Positions 7,482-13,327 of a DNA stretch of 13,327 bases are shown here, piece after piece. Below the pieces are notes generated by a model. The model worked only from the letters and a program-made list of their open reading frames with translations. It did not search any database and was not told the DNA's origin. Numbering within the stretch: position 1 is the stretch's first letter; every line of letters starts with the position of its first letter. The position numbers and the translations under genes are program-made. The stretch comes from G001797105 sp964528155 (lineage in GTDB: Bacteria; Chloroflexota; Anaerolineae; Anaerolineales; E44-bin32), in assembly GCA_964528155.1 (NCBI GenBank), contig CAZGRL010000098.1, forward strand, positions 1 to 13,327, read 5' to 3'.

Positions 7482-8729
7482 ATGCGCGTCCTGATCCTGC
7501 ACATGCGATACAGACCCGACGCAACGGGAACCGGGCCACTGGTCACGGAGCTGGCCGAAGACCTATCGGCGGCCGGCGAGGATGTCACGGTGGTGACGAG
7601 CATCCCGCACTACGGACGGGGAGAAATCCCATCCGAGTATCGAGCGATGTTGGTGCACAAGAGCGCGGAGTCGGGAGTGAAAGTGTACAGAACGCTCTCA
7701 CCTGTGCCCCATGTCGGGAACGCCTTGGGCCGCGGCCTTGACTACGCTATCTACACCGTTCTGGCGAGTTTCTCCGCAATGGCGCTGGGAGACGTCGACG
7801 TCGTTCTATGCGTCGCACCCCCCATAACTGTCGGTTTCTCCGGCTGGCTGGTTGGCCTCAGGCGCAGGTGCCCGGTGGTGTTCAATGCTCAGGACATATG
7901 GCCCGACGGTCTGATCAAGATGGGGCGGATCCGGAATCGGGGGCTGGTCGCGCTGTTCCGATGGACCGAAAACTTCGTCTATAGGATTTCGACCAGGATC
8001 ACGGTGGTCTCTCAAGGGATGCGCGACAACTTGCTGGCCAAGGGGGTCAAGGCCAGCCGAGTCGAAGTGATCCCGAACTGGGTGGACACCAACCGCATCC
8101 GACCCGCCGCCCCGTCCGGTTCATTCAGAGAAGAACATGGGCTGACCGACAGGTTCGTCGTTCTATTCGCCGGCAATATTGGGTTTGCTTCCGCCCTCGA
8201 CTCGGTATTGGATGCGGCCAACTTGCTGAAAGATGATCCTCGGATTGTCTTCTTGATCGTAGGCGAAGGAAGCGCCAAGCCAGCTCTCCTTCGCAAGGCC
8301 GAAGAATGTGAGCTGGACAACGTTCGATTCTTGACGACGCAGCCGGCTGAAGCCTTCCCTGACGTGTTGGCTTCCTGCGACATCACTCTGGTGCCCCTGC
8401 TGAGGGAGATGGGCTCCCTGAGCGTGCCCAGCAAGACACTGGCTTTCATGGCCGGCGGACGACCGGTTCTGGCAAGCGTGCCGGAAGACTCCGACGTTCG
8501 ACGCATACTGGCTGAGGCAGAATGTGGAACCTCAGTGGCTCCGGAAGACCCTCACGCACTCGCCCAGGCAGTACGCTCTCTCGCCGGTCAGCAGGAATTA
8601 CTCAAGCTCTATGGTCAGAATGCCAGATCGTACGTGGTGGAGAATTATTCACGATCCAGCCTGACCGGCCGGTATCACACCCTGTTGCGAGAGGTGGCCG
8701 CCATGCAAAGGTTCCCCGCCGACGGGTAG
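7482..8729 (+). CDS. Family 4 glycosyltransferase, WbuB-like
   Basis: This 415-residue GT-B fold retaining glycosyltransferase has an N-terminal Rossmann domain that opens with MRVLILHMRY, followed by GTGPLVTEL. DIWPD (138-142) and IPNWVD (197-202) lie near the domain junction. A C-terminal donor domain carries FAGNIG, VGEGSAK and PSK (316-318) followed by MAGGRPVLAS. These features match, from memory, the WbuB/WbpH-like GT4 subgroup, whose studied members add amino-sugars such as L-FucNAc to a lipid-linked unit. Here the sugar is unknown. It acts in the cytoplasm on the membrane-bound intermediate. ATG 7482 begins exactly at the first beta strand; only a weak AGG lies upstream. A strong hairpin follows 24 bases after the stop. 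Confidence 0.9.
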   Translation: MRVLILHMRYRPDATGTGPLVTELAEDLSAAGEDVTVVTSIPHYGRGEIPSEYRAMLVHKSAESGVKVYRTLSPVPHVGNALGRGLDYAIYTVLASFSAMALGDVDVVLCVAPPITVGFSGWLVGLRRRCPVVFNAQDIWPDGLIKMGRIRNRGLVALFRWTENFVYRISTRITVVSQGMRDNLLAKGVKASRVEVIPNWVDTNRIRPAAPSGSFREEHGLTDRFVVLFAGNIGFASALDSVLDAANLLKDDPRIVFLIVGEGSAKPALLRKAEECELDNVRFLTTQPAEAFPDVLASCDITLVPLLREMGSLSVPSKTLAFMAGGRPVLASVPEDSDVRRILAEAECGTSVAPEDPHALAQAVRSLAGQQELLKLYGQNARSYVVENYSRSSLTGRYHTLLREVAAMQRFPADG

Positions 8730-9137
8730 CAGCCCTGTGGCGCATATCGAGCACGGATGGATGCAGCATCCGTCCGATGGAACCGTCAGCCCGGAATGGC
8801 ATGAGCCCAGAGGAGTGCAAATCCCTTTCCGGGAAACCTTCGCAGCGCATGGCCGCTCGATCATGTGCCCGCTGTAGGCGCCGGTGACCTACCAATGATG
8901 AGAGACAATCTTGGGCAGGTACGTGAACGCTGGCGGTATCTTGCTGGTCGTCCCGGAAGGGAAGTGGTACGCTTCGGGCTCGTTGCCGGCTGCGGTCGCC
9001 CTCAAGCGCGCAGTCAACGGTCGACAAGGAGAACGCGCTGGTGAATCCCCTCAGATCTGAGGATGCTCGCAAGGGCACGGACGCGCCAGGGATTGCGCCA
9101 CGCTCATCTCCCAACCAACTCTTCTGGACGGCTGATC
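8730..9137. other. 408-base spacer with hairpin, no supported gene
   Basis: This is the longest gene-free stretch inside the cluster. It holds the hairpin at 8754-8776 and a second, wider inverted pair, CCCGGAA (8790-8796) with TTCCGGG (8827-8833). An open frame runs from TTG 8911 to TGA 9058-9060 (49 residues), ending just before ATG 9063. It has a short hydrophobic run (GGILLVV) but no ribosome site and no known family. The Wzz frame is open from 9063, but the extra 25 residues are not needed. No complete promoter was found. Confidence 0.5.
8754..8776 (+). terminator. Strong RNA hairpin after the GT4 gene (possible terminator or mRNA-end stabiliser)
   Basis: CGGATGGATG (8754-8763) pairs with CATCCGTCCG (8767-8776) around a CAG loop. 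Nine pairs are Watson-Crick and one is U-G. It begins 24 bases after the GT4 stop. No T-run follows, so it is not a standard intrinsic terminator. It could block exonuclease decay or work with Rho. Confidence 0.4.
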
Positions 9138-9965
9138 ATGCTCGTTGACGACATCTTCCCGGCACGACTCCTGCGAAGGCTGTGGGGTAAATGGTATTGG
9201 ATTGTGCTTGGCGGCATTCTGGGCGGTCTCATTGGCTGGGGGCTGACTTTCGCCAGAGTACCGGTGTACGAAGCCTCGGCCGGGCTGAGCATCGGGTTCG
9301 ACTATGCCAGGGTCAATGAGATGGACGACACGGTTACGAGCTACGTCACCCTTCGTGTCCGGGATCTCTTGCTCTCGGATGAGACGGCCCAGTCCGCCCT
9401 CGATGCTCTTGAAGCGTCTATTTCCTCGGGAGACGTCCCCTTCAACCTTCCCGAGCTGCGGAATCGAATTCGAATTGTCGAGGACGGCAGCCGTTGGGAG
9501 ATCGTTGCTCGAGCACGGACGCCGGAGAGCGCGGCCGCCATCGCCAATGCCTGGGCCGATAGCTCTCTGCACGGGCTTGAACAGGCAATGCTCCACGCCA
9601 TTCGCGCAGCCGAAGTAGAGACCGCCATCTATCGCGCTGGCTGCAGGCTCATCGAAGATCCGGCCACCCCGGGCCTCGCCATATGGCACTGCGAGGTACC
9701 AGATGACGCGCTTCGTCCCACCGACCTCCCTGAGGCTCTATTGAGCGAAGCCAAACTGAGCAAAGGCCTTCTGCCCGCAATGTCGTTTTCCCTCCTCAGC
9801 CGGGCTGAGCCCCCGGAGCGCCCTGTGTTGTGGGGACGCGGATGGCTGATCCTTGCCGGGACCTTGCTTGGGATTTGGGTCTGCGTTCTGGGGATTGTAT
9901 TCAGGGCCAATGCAGCGGATCAGAGCCGAGGCCGGAACGAGCCTTCGCTGAGCGCCGACGGATGA
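9138..9965 (+). CDS. Wzz-like polysaccharide chain-length determinant, short form
   Basis: This 275-residue protein has two membrane helices. The first is at about 16-39 and is followed by RVPVYEASA (P42, Y44), a sequence typical of the Wzz/YveK/GumC N-terminus. The second is at about 236-255 and is preceded by the proline-rich AEPPERP (223-229), the usual motif before the second helix. The segment between lies outside the cytoplasm and would help set chain length with the polymerase encoded next. It is shorter than enterobacterial Wzz (about 325 residues). It has no tyrosine kinase domain fused, and no kinase gene lies in the window. C169 and C185 in the external segment could form a disulfide. 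The start at ATG 9138 puts about 15 residues before helix 1; the frame is open from ATG 9063, adding 25 residues of unlikely sequence. Confidence 0.8.
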   Translation: MLVDDIFPARLLRRLWGKWYWIVLGGILGGLIGWGLTFARVPVYEASAGLSIGFDYARVNEMDDTVTSYVTLRVRDLLLSDETAQSALDALEASISSGDVPFNLPELRNRIRIVEDGSRWEIVARARTPESAAAIANAWADSSLHGLEQAMLHAIRAAEVETAIYRAGCRLIEDPATPGLAIWHCEVPDDALRPTDLPEALLSEAKLSKGLLPAMSFSLLSRAEPPERPVLWGRGWLILAGTLLGIWVCVLGIVFRANAADQSRGRNEPSLSADG

Positions 9966-10105
9966 CGGTTCATGCGCAAACGTCTCGATTCCTGAGGATT
10001 GGCAGCTTGCCGCGCGATGTCGCTCGACGACTGGCGCCACGCCGAAGGCGCAGGCCCTTCACGGTGATCAAGGAACACTTCCGCAACGGCCCATTGCCAT
10101 GCTAG
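9962..10105 (+). CDS. Hypothetical 47-residue basic ORF bridging wzz-like and wzy-like genes
   Basis: The ATG at 9962 overlaps the Wzz stop as ATGA, and the TAG at 10103-10105 overlaps the start of the next gene (ATG 10099-10101). The frame therefore fills the whole 133-base spacer. The peptide is strongly basic, with an RRLAPRRRRRPF core, and has no membrane segment or known family. It may be a real small protein, a coupling frame that carries ribosomes to the polymerase start (which has no ribosome site of its own), or chance. The overlaps are seen directly; translation is inference. Confidence 0.25.
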   Translation: MTVHAQTSRFLRIGSLPRDVARRLAPRRRRRPFTVIKEHFRNGPLPC

Positions 10106-11634
10106 GAAGCCCTTCTGCCCCGGGTCCGGCTCACGCGTCGGTGTCACCATTGCCGCAAGGAAACCGATGGTATCGCGCAATCATCTGGAGTCTGTGGCTC
10201 CTGGTCCTGCTGTCCATTCCTGTGACGAGTGCCCCACAAGTGAGTACGTTGCTCGGTGAAAACGCTGTCAGCCCTTTGGCGTTGATCCCGCTTGTTGGTC
10301 TGATTGTCTTTTGGTTCGTTCCGTACCTTGCCCGTCGCGGGCGGTTGCCGGCCATCTCGTGGCCATTCCTGGCTTTCGTCGCGCTGGCAGTCCTGTCGGC
10401 GCTGGCCGCGATCGCGCTCCCCATCTATCCCATCAAGGGTCAGGACTTAGTCTCACGCGAGTTCAGGGCACTGGCGACAATCGGCCTGAGCCTCGGGTTC
10501 TACTGGACAGCCGCAATCCTTCCACAAACGGACAACGAAATTGCTGCCAGCCTAAGGGCAGTGAACATCGGCGGGATCGTCATGCTGGCCTGGTCAAGCG
10601 TTCAGGCATGGGTGATTCTGAGTGGCCGGACCCACGTCCCCCTCTGGCTGACGAACGCGCATCATCTCTTGTCGATCCGCGATCCGCTGGTCGATCGAGT
10701 GACAGGTCTGGCGTTCGAGCCCTCCTGGGTTGGCGATCAGTTGGTCGTCTTGTATCTCCCACTCTGGCTGAGCAGCGTGCTGTGTCGGTCAAGCTCCTTC
10801 TCGAAATCGAAACGGATCGCATCGGTGGAGCTTCTGCTTGTGCTGTGGGGTATTGGAATCCTGATCCTGACCAAGTCCCGAATAAGTCTGCTCAGCTTCT
10901 TGATGGTTGGTTTTGTCCTGTTCGTCATCCTGACGTGGCGGGCGTCGGGGAAACTGGCAAGCAGATTGGCCAGCTCGGTCCAGTCCTTCCGTTCCGAAGG
11001 TCGGAGACGCATTCTGCACCTGGCTCTTGAGATAGCTTCGCTCAGCGTTCTCCTGGTGGTCGTCATCACCGGGGGGCTCGTCGCAGGGAGGGTGGATCGC
11101 CGTATGCGGCATCTGCTGACGTTGCCGGATCTCCTGCCTGAGATCCGGCACTACTTTCCCAACGATGTGCCCTATGAAGTGGCCAACCGGCTCGCCTTTG
11201 CGGAAAGAGTTGTCTACTGGGCGGATGGCTTCCGTGTGTTCGAGCAGTACCCTTTGCTGGGTGTTGGGCCGGGGAACGCAGGCTTCTTCTTCGAACGGAG
11301 CTTGCCGGACTACGGTCGCCGGCTGACAGAAATCCGCAACATCCTGTTGCCTGCTGACAGCAACTTTCCGAACACCAAAAACCTCTGGGTGCGCCTGTTG
11401 GCCGAGACGGGGATAGGCGGCTTCACGGCTTTTATCGTCTGGCTGGGACTACTGGCCTTGATGGCATGGGGGACCTGGAAGAAAGGCTGGCGTGTCCGTA
11501 GCGTCGTTGGACTGACGGCTGTGCTCGCTCTGCTTGCGCAAGTGGGGGAGGGTTTCAGCCTGGATAGTTTCGCATTGCCCCAACTCTGGGTGATGCTCGG
11601 ACTCCTCACGGCCGCCGCATGGCAAAGGGAGTGA
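10099..11634 (+). CDS. O-antigen ligase/polymerase family membrane protein (Wzy/WaaL-like)
   Basis: This 511-residue integral membrane protein has about 10-12 hydrophobic segments. A large external loop lies roughly between residues 330 and 430. Within it are GVGPGN (388-393) followed by aromatic residues, then NTKNLWVRLLAETG (425-438) directly before a helix. That is the layout of the PF04932 O-antigen ligase/polymerase domain, in which a short motif then L-x-E-x-G ends the loop. The usual ligase histidine (HN before the aromatic residue) is replaced by KN, which is weak evidence for polymerase rather than ligase. By family, it joins undecaprenyl-diphosphate-linked repeat units, or transfers chains to an acceptor, on the outer membrane face. 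It sits directly after the Wzz-like gene, its expected partner. ATG 10099 lacks a visible ribosome site and may depend on coupling to the preceding small frame. Confidence 0.85.
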   Translation: MLGSPSAPGPAHASVSPLPQGNRWYRAIIWSLWLLVLLSIPVTSAPQVSTLLGENAVSPLALIPLVGLIVFWFVPYLARRGRLPAISWPFLAFVALAVLSALAAIALPIYPIKGQDLVSREFRALATIGLSLGFYWTAAILPQTDNEIAASLRAVNIGGIVMLAWSSVQAWVILSGRTHVPLWLTNAHHLLSIRDPLVDRVTGLAFEPSWVGDQLVVLYLPLWLSSVLCRSSSFSKSKRIASVELLLVLWGIGILILTKSRISLLSFLMVGFVLFVILTWRASGKLASRLASSVQSFRSEGRRRILHLALEIASLSVLLVVVITGGLVAGRVDRRMRHLLTLPDLLPEIRHYFPNDVPYEVANRLAFAERVVYWADGFRVFEQYPLLGVGPGNAGFFFERSLPDYGRRLTEIRNILLPADSNFPNTKNLWVRLLAETGIGGFTAFIVWLGLLALMAWGTWKKGWRVRSVVGLTAVLALLAQVGEGFSLDSFALPQLWVMLGLLTAAAWQRE

Positions 11635-11646
11635 CCGAGTGTGATA

Positions 11647-11661
11647 AGGCCAGCCCGGCCT
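11647..11661 (+). other. Small hairpin after the polymerase gene
   Basis: AGGCC and GGCCT pair around an AGCCC loop, 13 bases after the stop. The stem is only five pairs and has no T-run, so terminator function is doubtful. Confidence 0.25.
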
Positions 11662-11677
11662 GTCGGGAGAGGCGCTG

Positions 11678-11686
11678 TGGTAGAAT
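11678..11686 (+). promoter_or_regulatory. Extended -10 promoter candidate before the WecA-like gene
   Basis: TGG directly followed by TAGAAT (11681-11686) forms an extended -10 element. The -35 is weak: CTGTCG at 11660-11665 with a short 15-base spacer. Extended -10 promoters tolerate poor -35 boxes. Transcription would begin near 11693, about 55 bases before the ATG at 11750, giving the last two genes their own supply of message. Confidence 0.4.
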
Positions 11687-11749
11687 CCGCGTCTACCTCC
11701 GACGCTCCTTGCAGTCGACCGATATCTGCACGGGCATGCCGGGTCATGA

Positions 11750-12823
11750 ATGGCCGGATGCCATCGTAGCCGCGTGGATGGCGTGATAAATCGATTAGCC
11801 GATCTCTTCCCAGCGATGTTGCTGGCTGCCTCGACCGCCCTGATCGTAGCGCCTCTCATGATCCGTCTGCTCCCCTCCGTCGGGTTGGTTGACTTTCCCG
11901 GATCAGCCGTTCACAAGCAGCATCCCAACCCCACTCCCACAGCGGGCGGCCCGGTGCTGGCCATCTCTCTGATCGTCTGCTATGTTGTACTAGGGCTGCC
12001 GATCAGTCGGGAGGTGATCGGGATCCTGAGCGGGGCGGGGCTGATGTTGATTTGGGGGGTCGCCGACGACCGTCTGGGGCTGAATCCTCAGCAGAAGCTT
12101 GTCGGCCAGTTGTTGGGGGCGGCCCTTTTGGTCTACTTTGGAGTTGAGGTTCGGATTCTGCGAGTACCCTGGCTGAACCTGGCGATGACGGCTTTGTGGG
12201 TGGTCGGGCTGACCAATGCCTTCAACTTCGTCGACAGCATGGATGGATTGGCCCTCGGTCTGGCGGGCATTGCGGCGGCGTTCTTCATGCTCGTCACAAT
12301 CGATTCGGCTCAGCCCATCCTGGCAGCTTTGTCGGCCACCGTCTTCGGCGCGACGATCGGCTGCTATTTCTTCAACGCCGCGCCGGCGAAGATGTTTCTG
12401 GGCGATTCAGGATCCCAGCTGCTTGGCTTTCTCCTGGCGGCTGTGGGCATCGCGTACACACCCGGCAGCGCCGGGCTGCCGCAAGGTGTCACCTGGTTCA
12501 CGCCGATCCTGGTTCTGGGCGTGCCGATCTTCGACATGAGCCTTGTTGTCGCATCCCGATTGCGGAACCGCCTGCCGATCTATCGAGCCAATCGCGATCA
12601 CACGTTTCACCGGCTGATCCGCCTCGGCCTGGACGATACGCGCTCGGTACTGGCGATGCAGCTGGCGGCGATTGTGTTGGGACTGGTCGCTTTCATCGCT
12701 CTTGATGCGAATGTACTCGAAGCCAATATCATGTTTGGCGTGATCGCCACGGTGGGATTGGTCGCCATCGCCCTTCTCCAAAAGACGGACATGATGCAGA
12801 GGTCCCATGACAGGACCGGATGA
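11750..12823 (+). CDS. WecA/MraY-family polyprenyl-phosphate sugar-1-phosphate transferase
   Basis: This integral membrane enzyme of about 357 residues has some ten helices. It transfers a (probably N-acetylated) sugar 1-phosphate from a UDP-sugar to undecaprenyl phosphate, the first step of the lipid-linked unit. All family signatures are present: HPNPTPTAGG near the N-terminus, DD at 106-107 (Mg site), NAFNFVDSMDGLA from N156 (D162, D165), FLGDSGS with D219 at 216-222, and NRDHTFHRL (281-289), the histidine-rich cytoplasmic motif. In the family the donor is usually UDP-GlcNAc, sometimes UDP-GalNAc or another sugar; WecA, TagO and WbpL-type roles cannot be separated here. The start is uncertain. 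ATG 11750 is used, but GTG at 11774 or 11783 would also leave a complete first helix. An extended -10 promoter candidate lies at 11678-11686. Confidence 0.92.
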   Translation: MAGCHRSRVDGVINRLADLFPAMLLAASTALIVAPLMIRLLPSVGLVDFPGSAVHKQHPNPTPTAGGPVLAISLIVCYVVLGLPISREVIGILSGAGLMLIWGVADDRLGLNPQQKLVGQLLGAALLVYFGVEVRILRVPWLNLAMTALWVVGLTNAFNFVDSMDGLALGLAGIAAAFFMLVTIDSAQPILAALSATVFGATIGCYFFNAAPAKMFLGDSGSQLLGFLLAAVGIAYTPGSAGLPQGVTWFTPILVLGVPIFDMSLVVASRLRNRLPIYRANRDHTFHRLIRLGLDDTRSVLAMQLAAIVLGLVAFIALDANVLEANIMFGVIATVGLVAIALLQKTDMMQRSHDRTG

Positions 12824-12890
12824 GGCGCGTAAGGCATTGCGGCAGCTGTGCACCTTGCGTGGCACAAAGCGCAGGAGAATCTGACCCGAA

Positions 12891-13327
12891 GTGAAACTCG
12901 TCGTTCAGATACCTTGCTTCAATGAAGCGGACACCCTTCCCATTACTCTGGCGGATCTCCCCCAGGAGCTGGATGGGTTCGAAACGCTCGAGACCCTCGT
13001 GATCGATGACGGCAGCGATGATGGGACCGCGGAGATTGCCAGAGAGATGGGGGCGGATCACGTTGTAAGGGTCCCGCGCAACCGGGGGTTGGCCAACGCT
13101 TTTGCCCTTGGACTGCGTACGGCCCTCGGCCTGGGGGCGGACGTCATCGTGAACACCGATGGCGACAACCAATATCCCGGCGAAGAAATCAAGAATCTCG
13201 TGCGCCCGATCCTGGACGGCGAAGCCGACATGGTCGTCGGAGATCGTCAAGTGCGGACGATTGAGCACTTCTCAGTCACAAAGAAACTCCTGCAGCAGGC
13301 CGGGAGCTGGGTCGTCCGCTGGGCCTC
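12891..13327 (+). CDS. DPM-like family 2 glycosyltransferase, cut by the window end
   Basis: The first 145 codons of a GT2 enzyme run off the right edge. The product begins MKLVVQIPCFNEADTL, the first strand of the fold. DDGSDDGT lies at 39-46, RNRGLANAF follows, and NTDGDNQYP at 88-96 is the metal-binding region. VVGDR precedes a HFSVTKK stretch typical of dolichyl/polyprenyl-phosphate mannose synthase-like proteins. By family these make polyprenyl-phosphate sugars, often with C-terminal membrane helices that would lie beyond the window. Such a product would be a suitable donor for the two GT-C proteins at the other end of the cluster. The start is GTG 12891, the first possible start after an in-frame TGA at 12882-12884. 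AGGAG lies 13 bases upstream. Confidence 0.88.
   Translation, partial: MKLVVQIPCFNEADTLPITLADLPQELDGFETLETLVIDDGSDDGTAEIAREMGADHVVRVPRNRGLANAFALGLRTALGLGADVIVNTDGDNQYPGEEIKNLVRPILDGEADMVVGDRQVRTIEHFSVTKKLLQQAGSWVVRWA

Noticed and set aside
8790..8833. Inverted pair CCCGGAA/TTCCGGG in the long spacer
   Set aside because: Seven-base arms with a 30-base loop; weak compared with the hairpin at 8754-8776 and not followed by T's.
9051..9689. Long minus-strand open frame opposite the Wzz-like gene
   Set aside because: It is the antisense shadow of a well-supported membrane protein gene; its product shows no recognisable family.
12407..13268. Minus-strand open frames opposite the WecA-like and DPM-like genes
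   Set aside because: Both + strand genes carry complete catalytic motifs; the reverse products are low-complexity and without family features.

Overview
The window is a run of cell-surface polysaccharide genes, all on the + strand. It has nine recognisable genes plus the 5' part of a tenth. GC content is moderately high (roughly 58-60% by eye). Spacers are short to moderate, and Shine-Dalgarno sequences are often weak or absent. No rRNA, tRNA, transposase, integrase, CRISPR array or phage gene was seen. The mix of GT-C membrane glycosyltransferases, GT2 and GT4 transferases, a small Wzz-like protein, a Wzy/WaaL-like polymerase and a WecA/MraY-type phosphoglycosyltransferase resembles exopolysaccharide or O-antigen-like loci of environmental bacteria. 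Chloroflexota (Anaerolineae-like) is my best guess, but this rests on gene style only and is low confidence.

Layout: 1-336 is a leader or intergenic region with a possible terminator of an upstream gene. 337-2235 and about 2515-4227 encode two unrelated-looking multi-spanning GT-C-type proteins, each with a soluble C-terminal domain. 4353-5171 is a DUF115/MptE-like protein with a GNGPSL motif like that of GT42 sialyltransferases. 5467-6459 and 6505-7335 are adjacent, closely related GT2 transferases. 7482-8729 is a WbuB-like GT4 transferase. 8730-9137 is the longest spacer and carries a strong hairpin. 9138-9965 is a short Wzz-like chain-length protein. 10099-11634 is an O-antigen ligase/polymerase family protein. 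11750-12823 is the polyprenyl-phosphate sugar-1-phosphate transferase, preceded by an extended -10 promoter candidate. 12891 to the window end is a truncated DPM-like GT2 with an alternative GTG start.

The proposed joint role is inferred from families. The WecA-like enzyme loads the first sugar phosphate onto undecaprenyl phosphate. The GT2 and GT4 enzymes, and perhaps the DUF115/GT42-like protein, extend the lipid-linked unit in the cytoplasm. The Wzy-like protein polymerises or ligates, and the Wzz-like protein sets chain length. The two GT-C proteins would use polyprenyl-phosphate-linked sugars, possibly made by the DPM-like enzyme, on the outer face of the membrane. No Wzx flippase, ABC exporter or tyrosine kinase lies in this window.

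I did not find clear evidence of a wholly new system. The items most worth a second look are the DUF115/GT42-like protein, several small spacer ORFs whose starts and stops overlap their neighbours (best cases 5279-5467 and 9962-10105), the hairpin at 8754-8776, and the short kinase-less Wzz-like protein with two cysteines.
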